Shown: positions 1-7,509 of the stretch, piece by piece
Numbering within the stretch: the stretch's first letter is position 1
Layout: every line of letters begins with the position of its first letter
Assembly (NCBI GenBank): GCA_944382705.1
Contig: CALWNE010000026.1
Location: forward strand, 1 to 21,702
Source of the DNA: an uncultured Allofournierella sp.
GTDB lineage: Bacteria; Bacillota; Clostridia; Oscillospirales; Ruminococcaceae
DNA: 21,702 nt
Reading direction: 5' to 3'
Position numbers and translations under genes: made by a program
Notes under the pieces: generated by a model
What the model was told of the DNA's origin: nothing
The model's input: the letters and a program-made list of their open reading frames with translations, nothing else
Databases searched by the model: none

Positions 1-37
1 CCAGCTGTCCTCGATTTTCTGTGTTCTTTACCAGCAT
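1..37 (-). CDS. 5' end of a leftward gene (partial, unidentified)
   Basis: The minus strand has an AGGGTG ribosome binding site followed at good distance by an ATG at position 37, and the frame stays open to the window edge, giving MLVKNTENRGQL. A TATAAT-like -10 lies just upstream (55-60). Only 12 residues are visible, so no function can be assigned. The opening is reminiscent of IS1182-type transposases, but that is a guess from memory on a very short stretch. The gene would be transcribed in the same direction as the peptidase gene to its right, from which it is separated by terminators. Confidence 0.4.
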   Translation of the reverse strand, partial: MLVKNTENRGQL

Positions 38-54
38 TTTTATCACCCTACACC

Positions 55-60
55 ATTATA
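55..60 (-). promoter_or_regulatory. -10 element of the leftmost gene
   Basis: A perfect TATAAT on the minus strand lies 17 bases upstream of the predicted ATG at 37. No good -35 is visible at the usual distance (the bases there read TCGTAT), so this promoter is only tentatively called. Confidence 0.35.
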
Positions 61-84
61 CCCCATTTTCTTCCATGATACGAG

Positions 85-112
85 AAAAAGGCCGCCTTTT
101 GGCGACCTTTTT
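85..112 (-). terminator. Bidirectional hairpin terminator after the C39 peptidase gene
   Basis: AAAAAGG-c-CGCC pairs with GGCG-a-CCTTTTT around a TTTT loop, giving a stem with one mismatch and U-runs on both strands. Read leftward, it is the first hairpin with a U-run after the peptidase stop codon, so it probably ends that transcript before the next leftward gene. Confidence 0.7.
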
Positions 113-122
113 CGACAGGCTG

Positions 123-156
123 AACCATCCAGAGGCCATGCTCTGGATGGTTTTTT
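123..156 (+). terminator. Rightward-oriented hairpin terminator
   Basis: A perfect 12-bp stem (AACCATCCAGAG with CTCTGGATGGTT, 6-base loop) is followed by TTTTTT on the plus strand. On the minus strand no U-run follows it, so it looks like a terminator for rightward transcription, although no rightward gene is visible to its left. Confidence 0.6.
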
Positions 157-239
157 GCCGTTAGCTAACTTTGCAGCCTGTTTTACTGCCCCTGCAGCCG
201 CTCACAGGGTTTGTGCAAGCTCTGGCCAAGGCTAGCATT

Positions 240-920
240 TTATCGGAACGAGATGCACACCGCCTGAGAGCCCAACGAATCAAATCTTGCCTGCACCACT
301 TCTTTTGGGTAGGCAACCACACTGCCTGTTTGAGGGTCGTTCAATAGGTAGTTGTTCTCGTCGTACCCCACCAAAACCAGGCAGTGCTCTCCTGCCGTCC
401 AGGTAAAATAGGTGCCATCACTCAGATACCACGAGTTGCCTACCTGAGGTTCCCGCATCTTCATGGTGGCCCAAATCAAAAGAGGCTGCCCCTGATCTAT
501 GTATCGATTGCAAAGGGAGCTCAGACTTTTTCCGTAAATGGTCTTAGCCTTGTACTCTGTGCTGTTGTTATTCACTGCTTGTGCAATAGGTTCTGCAAAA
601 CACCCGTAAGAATAGCTGGAAAAAGGATCGCCCGCAAACACCACACTGGGGTCCGGCCCATAGGTTACTCCTTGGTCGGTATAAAATCCCCCATCGCACT
701 CAAGCCAGCTGCTGGCAAATTCCTCTGGTGTAATGCTGCTTCCATAATATTGCAGCACCATGGTGGCCGCTGTGGCTTCGCAGCCGGTGGGCAGCTGGGG
801 ATACTGGCTTAATGCGGGCACCGCCAAAAGCTTATCTTCTTTGCCGCCCATTCGCTGCCATAAAAATACAGCAGCCGCTGCAACCAATACGATACAAAAC
901 AATCTTTTCAAACGCTTCAT
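240..920 (-). CDS. Membrane-anchored C39-like cysteine peptidase
   Basis: The 226-residue protein starts with basic residues and one hydrophobic segment (about residues 7-22), so it is exported and either anchored or cleaved. The body matches the C39-like peptidase fold (Peptidase_C39_2): the catalytic Cys47 sits in LPTGCEATAATM, the His in GEHCLVLVGYD (His179), and the Asp in LLNDP (Asp195), giving a full Cys-His-Asp triad. Unlike bacteriocin-exporter C39 proteins, it is not fused to an ABC transporter and none lies nearby. It has its own promoter region carrying GATACA repeats like those before the two-component operon upstream, suggesting it is a target of that system. Substrate is unknown; a role in processing or cleaving surface peptides is inference. 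The start at 920 is preceded by a GGGGGA motif, somewhat far from the ATG. Confidence 0.85.
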   Translation of the reverse strand: MKRLKRLFCIVLVAAAAVFLWQRMGGKEDKLLAVPALSQYPQLPTGCEATAATMVLQYYGSSITPEEFASSWLECDGGFYTDQGVTYGPDPSVVFAGDPFSSYSYGCFAEPIAQAVNNNSTEYKAKTIYGKSLSSLCNRYIDQGQPLLIWATMKMREPQVGNSWYLSDGTYFTWTAGEHCLVLVGYDENNYLLNDPQTGSVVAYPKEVVQARFDSLGSQAVCISFR

Positions 921-952
921 GCTTTCATCAATCCCCCGTTATCGTTTTGTTT

Positions 953-995
953 ATGATACGAGGGCCATGTATCGCAATCTTCGCATAGTTGTATC
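953..995 (-). promoter_or_regulatory. Predicted response-regulator-dependent promoter of the peptidase gene
   Basis: On the minus strand two GATACA boxes (990-995 and 968-973) are spaced exactly 22 bp apart, two helical turns, and are followed 9 bases later by a TATCAT -10 element (953-958). No -35 hexamer is recognisable at the expected place, as is usual for activated promoters. The same GATACA box and a nearly identical distance to the -10 occur before the response regulator gene. Activation by that regulator is inferred. Confidence 0.5.
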
Positions 996-1019
996 ATATT
1001 TGTAAATTTCTGCGGGATT

Positions 1020-1685
1020 TCAGGGATTTATGGATTCTTGCTGCAAAACAAATTCCACCCCCCACCGCTGTGACTGAACCGACTGATGTATCCTAACTTC
1101 AAATGCTCCGTTCAGCTTCAGGGTCTCCAGGGCATAACACTCCACCGACTGGGCCATCTGCTGGGCCTGCTCCTGGGGCGACAGGCACCGAAGGTTCAGC
1201 AGCGTTTTAGTGCGTTCCTCATATAACATGGCCGATTTTTCGGTGCCGTTTTGCTGCACAAACTCCACATACATTACTTTTATCCCCACAGGCATCCGAT
1301 CAACAGACACCAGCATCCTTGTCTCCGCACAGGAAAAATCCTGTGCCTGCAAGGCCTCCGAAAATTGCTGGTATATTAGCGACTGGCTGCCAAAAATTTC
1401 TTCCATTACCTGCTGTGCATCCTCTTTTACAGCTCGTATTTCCCCTTCTTCTGTCAGGTTTCGGGTCTGGTTCCAGTCATCATACCAAATCAAGCCTTCT
1501 GCATAGGCTTTTGCTACCTGCTCACAGGTCAGCTCCACATTGGTAAGGCCGCTATGGTTCCAGTAGGTTGGCTCACTGGCCAGCGCCTCTGCGGATTGAT
1601 TAAACAGCCACTGGGGCAGTACCGCAACGCAAAGGGTAAGCACCACCAGCACGGCCAATGCCCCCACGGTTTTTGCATAACTCAT
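1020..1685 (-). CDS. Unknown membrane-anchored protein of the two-component operon
   Basis: I do not recognise this 221-residue protein. It has a single N-terminal hydrophobic segment (about residues 7-29) and a soluble remainder predicted to lie outside the membrane. That part is rich in Gln and Glu and carries four Cys residues (54, 118, 166, 182). Its ATG overlaps the stop of the sensor kinase gene by 4 bp, so it is translationally coupled and the third gene of the regulator-kinase operon. By position it could be an accessory or modulator of the kinase, but no motif shows this. About 100 bp separate it from the peptidase gene downstream. Confidence 0.75.
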   Translation of the reverse strand: MSYAKTVGALAVLVVLTLCVAVLPQWLFNQSAEALASEPTYWNHSGLTNVELTCEQVAKAYAEGLIWYDDWNQTRNLTEEGEIRAVKEDAQQVMEEIFGSQSLIYQQFSEALQAQDFSCAETRMLVSVDRMPVGIKVMYVEFVQQNGTEKSAMLYEERTKTLLNLRCLSPQEQAQQMAQSVECYALETLKLNGAFEVRIHQSVQSQRWGVEFVLQQESINP

Positions 1686-3055
1686 GGCTGCTCTCCTTTC
1701 TTAGCCAGCATAAAGGACACCCGCGTCCCCCTGCCTGGCTGGCTTTCAAAGCAAAGCTGTGTACCATGAAGGCCTGCAATCTCCTTGCACAGGGCAAGCC
1801 CAAGGCCAGCTTCTCCATTCCGCCGGGAGCGTGCTTTATCCTCACGAAAAAACGGTTCGGTAATAAAGTTCAGATTTTCTGGCTGAATTCCCCGGCCCCA
1901 GTCCTGTACAAACACCTGTACCTCATGCTGCTGCATACGGGTGTAAAGCAAAATCCTGCCCCCTGGTGCAGAAGCCTTAAAGGCATTGTCTGCCAGATTG
2001 TACAGCAGCGAAAGCAGCAGCACCTCGTTGCCCATTACAACAGCCTGCTGAAAATTCACCTCAAAATCCACCTGATATTTTTGCGAAAGCTGCCGCAGGG
2101 TTACTTCCAGCTGCTCTGCAAGCTGGCTTACCTCCAATGGTTCTAAAGCAGCCGTGCTGTTTTGCAGGGCATACAAATCCAGCAACTGCAACGAAAGCTG
2201 CTCCAGCCGTTTACTCTCCCGATAAATTGCCTGCGCCGCCTGCTTCCGCTCCTGTTCTTCCAAGGGATAAGCGTCCAGCATCTGGGCATAGCCCAGAATA
2301 GCGGTCATGGGGGTTTTTAATTCATGGGTAAAGTCCGCCACAAAAAGCTTTCGCTTCTCTGCTTCCTCTTTCAGCTGGTCAACTGTTTGCTCCACCGCCT
2401 GGGACATCAGGTTAATGCTGGACGCAAGGTTTGCAATTTCCTGATCCGAGGTTTTTACACGAACTTTTTTGCCGTAACTGCCCCCTGCAATTTCATCGGT
2501 AATCTTGAGCACCTGATTTAAAGGTTTTACAATCTGCCGGGTAAGGGCAAACAGCAGCAATCCACTCATGAGCGAAACGCCAATGGCCACAAACCGGTAG
2601 TTCACCCAAAAGGAGTTTGCCTGTTGGCGCAAAGGCGTAAAGTCGCAATACATGGCCAGATACCAGCCCTGTCCGCTATCCTCCACTTTGTAGATGGATT
2701 CCAGAAAAATTTGATTTTGCTGCTGCACAAAACGAGAAACTCCCTGTCCCTTTTCCAGCTGAAATGCCAGTGAGGGCACCGTTGCTTGGGTATAGAGCAC
2801 CACATCTGCCATGTTGCTGTTTTGTGTCAGGCTCTGTACCGCCTGCTCCACCCTTTGCTGCTCCAGATTAAGGAAATCAATCATGAGCATAGCTTCAAAA
2901 CAATCCACCAGGTACCGCACCTCCAGCTCGGCCTGCTGGCGCTGCATCCTCCACAGGGCATTGCTGTTGTGGTTTTGCATCAGCACACCTGCAACCCCCA
3001 CCGAAAACAAGACCAAGGTATAGGCCGCGCAAAAAAATTTCAGAGATAGTTTCAT
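1682..3055 (-). CDS. Sensor histidine kinase with extracytoplasmic sensing domain
   Basis: This 457-residue kinase has a first membrane helix at about residues 7-26, an outside sensor domain of roughly 125 residues, a second helix at 154-172, and a HAMP linker (about 174-228). The dimerisation/phosphoacceptor domain carries His244 in FTHELKTPMTAILGYAQML. The ATPase domain has an N box (LYNLADNA, 351-358), G1 (DWGRGI, 385-390), F box (FFRED, 402-406) and G2 (GEAGLGLAL, 414-422), so it appears catalytically complete. It would autophosphorylate on His244 and pass the phosphate to the regulator encoded directly upstream. The genes overlap by 4 bp on both sides. The signal sensed is unknown. Confidence 0.95.
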   Translation of the reverse strand: MKLSLKFFCAAYTLVLFSVGVAGVLMQNHNSNALWRMQRQQAELEVRYLVDCFEAMLMIDFLNLEQQRVEQAVQSLTQNSNMADVVLYTQATVPSLAFQLEKGQGVSRFVQQQNQIFLESIYKVEDSGQGWYLAMYCDFTPLRQQANSFWVNYRFVAIGVSLMSGLLLFALTRQIVKPLNQVLKITDEIAGGSYGKKVRVKTSDQEIANLASSINLMSQAVEQTVDQLKEEAEKRKLFVADFTHELKTPMTAILGYAQMLDAYPLEEQERKQAAQAIYRESKRLEQLSLQLLDLYALQNSTAALEPLEVSQLAEQLEVTLRQLSQKYQVDFEVNFQQAVVMGNEVLLLSLLYNLADNAFKASAPGGRILLYTRMQQHEVQVFVQDWGRGIQPENLNFITEPFFREDKARSRRNGEAGLGLALCKEIAGLHGTQLCFESQPGRGTRVSFMLAKKGEQP

Positions 3056-3717
3056 GGAAGCTTCTCCTCATTCAGCCGATAGCCCACCTTATAAATGGTT
3101 TCGATGGCATCGCCCAGTTCCAGTTTCTTTTTCAACCGCTGGATGTGCAGGTCTATGGTTCTGGTGTTGCCCAGATAAGGCTCCTGCCATACCTGCTCGT
3201 AAATGGTTTCCCGGTAAAGGGCAATATTTTTGTTGCGTATTAAAAACAGCAACAAATCATATTCCTTGGCGGGCAGTGGAACGGGGGTTCCGTCCAGCTC
3301 CACTGCTCTGCACAATGTATTTACCTGGATTTTGCCCAGGGTAAGTGTCGTTTGACCTTTTTGGTAACGGCGCAGCACTGTTTCAATCCTGGCAAGCAGT
3401 TCCTGCAAATCAAAGGGTTTTGTAATGTAATCTTCTGCTCCAAGGCGCAAGCCTTTTACCCGGTCCTGCACAGCGGTTTTTGCTGTTACAAATATCACCG
3501 GAATTTCAAATTCCTTTATGTATTCCAGCAGCTCGTAGCCATTCATATCCGGCAGCATAATATCCAGCAGAATCAAGTCGTATCGTTTTTGTTCCAGCAA
3601 TCCTGTGGCTTGCGCCCCATCTCCGGCTACATCGCACAGATACCCATGCTTGCTCAGGCACATTTTAACCATCTGACCAATGGACTGTTCATCTTCTATC
3701 ATCAATATGCAGCTCAT
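3052..3717 (-). CDS. OmpR-family response regulator
   Basis: The 221-residue protein has an N-terminal receiver domain with acidic residues E8-D9, the phosphoacceptor Asp52 in LILLDIMLP, Thr78 and Lys100, all canonical. A C-terminal winged-helix DNA-binding domain (about 125-218) has the family hallmarks PAKEYDLLLFL and RTIDLHIQRLKKKL. A GAGGTGG ribosome binding site precedes the ATG. It is the first gene of a three-gene operon with its kinase. OmpR-type regulators bind direct repeats about 11 bp apart; exactly such a repeat (GATACA, 11-bp period) sits in the promoter of this gene, suggesting autoregulation. Confidence 0.95.
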   Translation of the reverse strand: MSCILMIEDEQSIGQMVKMCLSKHGYLCDVAGDGAQATGLLEQKRYDLILLDIMLPDMNGYELLEYIKEFEIPVIFVTAKTAVQDRVKGLRLGAEDYITKPFDLQELLARIETVLRRYQKGQTTLTLGKIQVNTLCRAVELDGTPVPLPAKEYDLLLFLIRNKNIALYRETIYEQVWQEPYLGNTRTIDLHIQRLKKKLELGDAIETIYKVGYRLNEEKLP

Positions 3718-3738
3718 TCATTCCACCTCACGGGTTTC

Positions 3739-3769
3739 ATTATACTCAGTTTTGTATCGTTTTTGTATC
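3739..3769 (-). promoter_or_regulatory. Promoter with GATACA direct repeats (regulator operon)
   Basis: On the minus strand, GATACAAAAAC and GATACAAAACT are tandem 11-bp repeats (boxes at 3764-3769 and 3753-3758) placed where a -35 would be. A perfect TATAAT -10 lies at 3739-3744, 8 bases further. The absence of a -35 and the 11-bp period fit a promoter activated by an OmpR-family regulator. Binding by the encoded regulator is inferred. Confidence 0.6.
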
Positions 3770-3878
3770 CTGCTTTGTGGGCAAACGCTGTATCCGGCTT
3801 TTTTGCTGGCAGCCGCTTTGCCCCATTCCATCGGCAAATCTGCACAAAGTTTGATGTGATTTTTTTACAAAAGCAATC

Positions 3879-3918
3879 TTGTATACTAGTAGACAATTCA
3901 CCGTCTACAAGCTATACT
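3879..3918 (+). promoter_or_regulatory. uxu promoter and GntR-type operator
   Basis: The -35 TAGACA (3890-3895) and -10 TATACT (3913-3918) are separated by exactly 17 bp, each matching consensus at 5 of 6 bases. The near-perfect palindrome TTGTATACTAGTAGACAA (3879-3896) covers the -35, and a further half-site GTCTACAA (3903-3910) lies in the spacer. GT...AC palindromes of this sort are typical operators of FadR/UxuR-type GntR repressors, and such a gene ends this operon, so repression and relief by a hexuronate intermediate is the likely logic. Confidence 0.65.
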
Positions 3919-4004
3919 AAAGCTATTGGCTTGCTTGATTGTTCCGGATTTGGGGCAAAGAAAACCATGGCAAGCAGGTTTTGAAGTGCAAGGAGGATTT
4001 TTAA

Positions 4005-5081
4005 ATGAAAATGACCTTCCGCTGGTACGGTGCCGAAAGCGATGCCGTCAGCCTTTCGCAAATTCGCCAGATTCCCGGCATGAGCGGTGTAATGGGTGTA
4101 CTGGATTACAAAGCCGCCGGCGAAGTGTGGACCGAGGAGGAAATTGCCGCCTACATCCACCAGATACAAGCGGCTGGCCTGGAGTGCGAAGTAATTGAAT
4201 CGGTAAATGTGCACGAGGACATCAAGATGGGTCTGCCCAGCCGGGATGCTTACATCGCCAACTACTGCACCACCATTCGCAATCTGGCAAAATTCGGTGT
4301 CAAGGTGATTATCTATAACTTTATGCCGGTATTCGACTGGTTGCGCACCGATCTGGCACGGGTAATCCCCGAAGATGGCTCCAACAGCCTGTACTTTGAT
4401 GAAAAAGACCTGGGCAGCATGACTCCGCTGGATTTGGTGCGCAATACCATGGACCAGAGCAACGGCTTTACCCTGCCCGGCTGGGAGCCGGAGCGTCTGG
4501 CCGAGCTGGAAGCCACCTTGCAGCGGTACCAGTCCATCTCTCCAGACGATTTGCGGGCCAACTACCGTTACTTTTTGGAGGGCATTATCCCCACCTGTGA
4601 GGAATGCGGCATCGTGATGGCCTGCCACCCGGACGACCCGGCCTGGCCTATCTTTGGTCTGCCCCGCATCGCCCACAGCAAGGAGGATTTTGACAAAATC
4701 ATTCAGCTGTACGACTCCCCTTCCAACGCCATCTGCCTGTGCACCGGTTCCCTTGGCTCCAACCCGGACAACGACATTCCAGCCATCATCCGGCACTTTG
4801 GCTCCCTCAATCGAATCGGTGCCATGCATGTGCGTAATGTAAAGCATTTAGGTTATCATAAATTCCGGGAGGCTTCTCACCTGTCTGCTGATGGCGATTT
4901 GGATATGTTCGAAATCATGAAAGCCATCCATGATACCTGCCCCAACACCTACATCCGGCCCGACCATGGCCGCATGATCTGGAACGAGCAGGGCCGCCCC
5001 GGCTACGGACTGTATGACCGTGCTCTGGGTGCCACCTACCTGAACGGCCTGTGGGAGGCCATTCAAAAATCGTCCCGTTAA
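4005..5081 (+). CDS. uxuA: Mannonate dehydratase
   Basis: This enzyme dehydrates D-mannonate to 2-keto-3-deoxy-D-gluconate in the glucuronate branch of hexuronate breakdown. At 358 residues it has the length of the Gram-positive form (the Escherichia coli protein is longer). The family features are visible: MKMTFRWYGAESDAVSL at the start, CHPDDPAWPIFGLPRI (His208), the ICLCTGSLGS segment (Cys246), MHVRNVK (His275) and IRPDHGR (Asp320). These correspond by position to the known Mn ligands of the TIM-barrel family; the exact assignment is by analogy. An AGGAGG site lies 8 bases before the ATG. It is first in the operon with uxuB and a GntR regulator. Confidence 0.96.
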   Translation: MKMTFRWYGAESDAVSLSQIRQIPGMSGVMGVLDYKAAGEVWTEEEIAAYIHQIQAAGLECEVIESVNVHEDIKMGLPSRDAYIANYCTTIRNLAKFGVKVIIYNFMPVFDWLRTDLARVIPEDGSNSLYFDEKDLGSMTPLDLVRNTMDQSNGFTLPGWEPERLAELEATLQRYQSISPDDLRANYRYFLEGIIPTCEECGIVMACHPDDPAWPIFGLPRIAHSKEDFDKIIQLYDSPSNAICLCTGSLGSNPDNDIPAIIRHFGSLNRIGAMHVRNVKHLGYHKFREASHLSADGDLDMFEIMKAIHDTCPNTYIRPDHGRMIWNEQGRPGYGLYDRALGATYLNGLWEAIQKSSR

Positions 5082-5095
5082 GGAGGAACATTCTT

Positions 5096-6709
5096 ATGCA
5101 GCTTTCGTATGCAGGCATTCAGCAAACAGAGGACTGGCAGAAGGCCGGAGTGCGTCTGCCCAAGTTTGACTGGAAGGCCATGACCGCAGCCACCCAAATA
5201 GCCCCCACCTGGGTGCATTTTGGTGCCGGAAACATCTTTCGTGGTTTCATCGCCAAGCTTCAGCAGGATTTGCTGGAGCAGGGTCTGGTGGAACAGGGCA
5301 TTGTTGCAGCAGATACCTTTGATTTTGACATCATCGAAAAAATTTACACCCCCTTTGATTCCATGACCCTGCTGGTGAACCTCACCCCCGAAGGGACCAT
5401 GGAAAAAAGCGTGGTGGCCTCGGTGGCAAAGGGGCTGCGGGCCACTCCCGCCTTTGCCCAGGACTGGCAGCAGCTGTGCCATATTTTTCAGGCTCCTTCT
5501 TTGCAGATGGTAAGCTTTACCATCACCGAAAAGGGCTACGCCCTCACCAATCTGGAGGGCCAGTTCTTCCCCTCTGTGCTGGCAGACTTTGAGGCAGGCC
5601 CCAGCCAGTGCAGCCATGCCATGAGCCTGGTGTGCGCCCTGCTGCTGGAGCGTTTTAAACAGGGTGCCGCTCCCCTGGCTCTTGTAAGCATGGACAACTG
5701 CTCCCACAACGGCGAAAAGCTCCGTTCCAGCATTACCACCGTGGCACGCCAGTGGGCACAGCGGGGCTTTGTGAGCCAGGACTTTGTGACCTGGCTGGAG
5801 GACGAGACTCAGGTCTCATTCCCCTGGTCCATGATTGACAAAATCACTCCCCGCCCCGCCCCTGTGGTGGAACAGGCATTGGCCCAGGCAGGCATTGAAA
5901 ACATGGCTGCTCTGGTCACCTCCCGCAATACCTTTATTGCTCCCTTTGTAAATGCCGAAATTCCCCAGTACCTGGTGGTGGAGGACCGTTTCCCCAATGG
6001 ACGCCCCCCGCTGGAAAAAGCCGGCGTGTTTATGACCGACCGCAACACGGTGAACGACACCGAGCGCATGAAAGTTACCACCTGCCTGAACCCCCTGCAT
6101 ACCGCCCTGGCTGTGTACGGCTGCCTGCTGGGGTACACCAGCATTGCAGCGGAAATGCAGGACCCGGAACTGCGCAGCCTGGTTTGGGGCATTGGACTTA
6201 AAGAAGGTCTGCCCGTTGTGGTGGACCCCAAAATCCTTAGCCCGGAAGCATTTTTGAAGGAGGTACTGGAGCTGCGGCTGCCCAACCCCTTTATCCCGGA
6301 TATGCCCCAGCGCATTGCCACCGATACCAGCCAGAAGGTGCCCATCCGCTTTGGCGAAACCATTAAGGCCTATGCCGCTCGCCCTGATCTGGATGTGCAG
6401 CAGCTGCACTGCATCCCCCTTGCCATTGCAGGCTGGCTGCGGTACCTGCTGGCAGTGGACGACAACGGCCAGCCCATGGAATGCAGTGCCGACCCCATGC
6501 TGCAAACCCTGCAGCAGCAGCTGGCAGGCATTAAGCTGGGCCAGCCGGATACCGTTGAAGGCAAACTGGATGCCATCCTTAGCAATCCGGTGGTGTTTGG
6601 CTGCGATTTGACAGCACTGGGCCTTGGCGATAAAATTGAAAGCATGGTCAAGGAACTGGTCGCAGGCCCCGGTGCCGTGCGGGCCACCTTGCAGCGCCAT
6701 CTTAGCTGA
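5096..6709 (+). CDS. uxuB: Fructuronate reductase (mannitol dehydrogenase family)
   Basis: This NAD-dependent enzyme interconverts D-fructuronate and D-mannonate, making the substrate of the upstream dehydratase. The start is placed at 5096 because AAGGAGG lies just before it; an in-frame codon at 5051 lies inside uxuA and has no such site. The 537-residue protein has the nucleotide-binding segment VHFGAGNIFRGF (40-51) and the polyol dehydrogenase catalytic set Lys326, Asn332 and His335 in MKVTTCLNPLHTALAVYG. It is longer than the Escherichia coli UxuB. Sequence alone cannot exclude the related tagaturonate or mannitol activity, but the neighbour uxuA favours fructuronate. Only 14 bp separate the two genes. 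Confidence 0.92.
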   Translation: MQLSYAGIQQTEDWQKAGVRLPKFDWKAMTAATQIAPTWVHFGAGNIFRGFIAKLQQDLLEQGLVEQGIVAADTFDFDIIEKIYTPFDSMTLLVNLTPEGTMEKSVVASVAKGLRATPAFAQDWQQLCHIFQAPSLQMVSFTITEKGYALTNLEGQFFPSVLADFEAGPSQCSHAMSLVCALLLERFKQGAAPLALVSMDNCSHNGEKLRSSITTVARQWAQRGFVSQDFVTWLEDETQVSFPWSMIDKITPRPAPVVEQALAQAGIENMAALVTSRNTFIAPFVNAEIPQYLVVEDRFPNGRPPLEKAGVFMTDRNTVNDTERMKVTTCLNPLHTALAVYGCLLGYTSIAAEMQDPELRSLVWGIGLKEGLPVVVDPKILSPEAFLKEVLELRLPNPFIPDMPQRIATDTSQKVPIRFGETIKAYAARPDLDVQQLHCIPLAIAGWLRYLLAVDDNGQPMECSADPMLQTLQQQLAGIKLGQPDTVEGKLDAILSNPVVFGCDLTALGLGDKIESMVKELVAGPGAVRATLQRHLS

Positions 6710-6756
6710 GGGCTGCCTGCCCTTGCCATGGCATTTTTTAAGCAGGAGGCAAAAGG

Positions 6757-7428
6757 ATGCAATTATTGGAACGGCTCACCCGGGAAAGTGGCCGGGAATA
6801 CGCCCTTCGCACCCTAACCGAAAACATTGTAAATTTGAACCTGGCTCCTGGCAGCCAAATCAGCGAAAACGAGCTGGCACAACAGCTTGGCCTCTCCCGT
6901 ACACCCGTACGGGAAGCACTGATTGAGCTGGCCAAAAGCCGAGTGGTGGAAATTGCCCCCCAAAAACGAACCCTTGTAACCCCCATCTCCTATGAACTGG
7001 TGGAGGAAGCAGCCTTCATCCGCCGGGTATTGGAGTGTGCTGTGGTGGAACTGGCCTGCACCATGGCCACCTCGCAAGACCTGGCCCAGCTGGAAGAAAG
7101 TGTTCGGCTGCAACATTTTTATCTGAACAGCCACTCTAACCAAAAACTTCTGGAACTGGACGACGCTTTTCATGCCCAACTGTTTCAGATTGCCCAAAAG
7201 CCCCAGGCATTCCAGCTGATGAAGGCAACCTCCATTCATCTGGACCGCATCCGCCGCATGAGCCTGGAGAGTGTAAAGGAACTCAAGATTGTACAGGACC
7301 ACCAGGCTATTCTGCAAGCCCTCCAGCGGCAGGATGCCCAAGCTGCCCGCCAGGCCATGGAGCTGCATCTGGAACGCTTTCATTGGGATGAGCTCGCCAT
7401 CCGTTCCCAGTTCCCCGCCTATTTTTAA
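6757..7428 (+). CDS. GntR-family (FadR/FCD type) repressor of the uxu operon
   Basis: The 223-residue protein has an N-terminal winged helix (about 12-75) with the GntR signature ISENELAQQLGLSRTPVREALIELAK. The helical FCD ligand domain follows (about 85-215), with candidate metal ligands Asp136, His139, His182 and His204. FCD regulators of this type commonly sense sugar acids. An AGGAGG site precedes the ATG, and the gene is last in the uxu operon, about 47 bp after uxuB. The operator-like palindrome over the operon promoter is its likely target, so it would be an autoregulated local repressor responding to fructuronate, mannonate or a related acid (inference). Confidence 0.92.
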   Translation: MQLLERLTRESGREYALRTLTENIVNLNLAPGSQISENELAQQLGLSRTPVREALIELAKSRVVEIAPQKRTLVTPISYELVEEAAFIRRVLECAVVELACTMATSQDLAQLEESVRLQHFYLNSHSNQKLLELDDAFHAQLFQIAQKPQAFQLMKATSIHLDRIRRMSLESVKELKIVQDHQAILQALQRQDAQAARQAMELHLERFHWDELAIRSQFPAYF

Positions 7429-7449
7429 AACTTCATCTTATAAGCAAAC

Positions 7450-7489
7450 ATCCCCCGATGCCAGCTGCATCGGGGGATATTTTTTATTG
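7450..7489. terminator. Bidirectional terminator between uxu operon and methionine lyase operon
   Basis: A perfect 11-bp stem (ATCCCCCGATG with CATCGGGGGAT, 7-base loop) is followed by ATATTTTTTATT on the plus strand. On the minus strand it is followed by TGTTTGCTT. It lies between two convergent operons and most strongly ends the uxu transcript. Confidence 0.9.
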
Positions 7490-7509
7490 CCTGGTCTAAA
7501 AACAACCGG

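Noticed and set aside
240..920. Bacteriocin maturation/export role for the C39-like peptidase
   Set aside because: There is no fused ABC transporter, no export genes and no double-glycine leader peptide gene nearby, so this is a stand-alone C39-like peptidase.
3781..3797. Possible catabolite-repression (cre) site GGCAAACGCTGTAT upstream of the uxu operon
   Set aside because: Core matches AAACGCT but the outer positions do not fit the consensus, and it lies about 100 bp upstream of the promoter; too weak to call.
3912..4847. Minus-strand frame (311 codons) opposite uxuA
   Set aside because: Shadow of uxuA; no start signal and no family resemblance.
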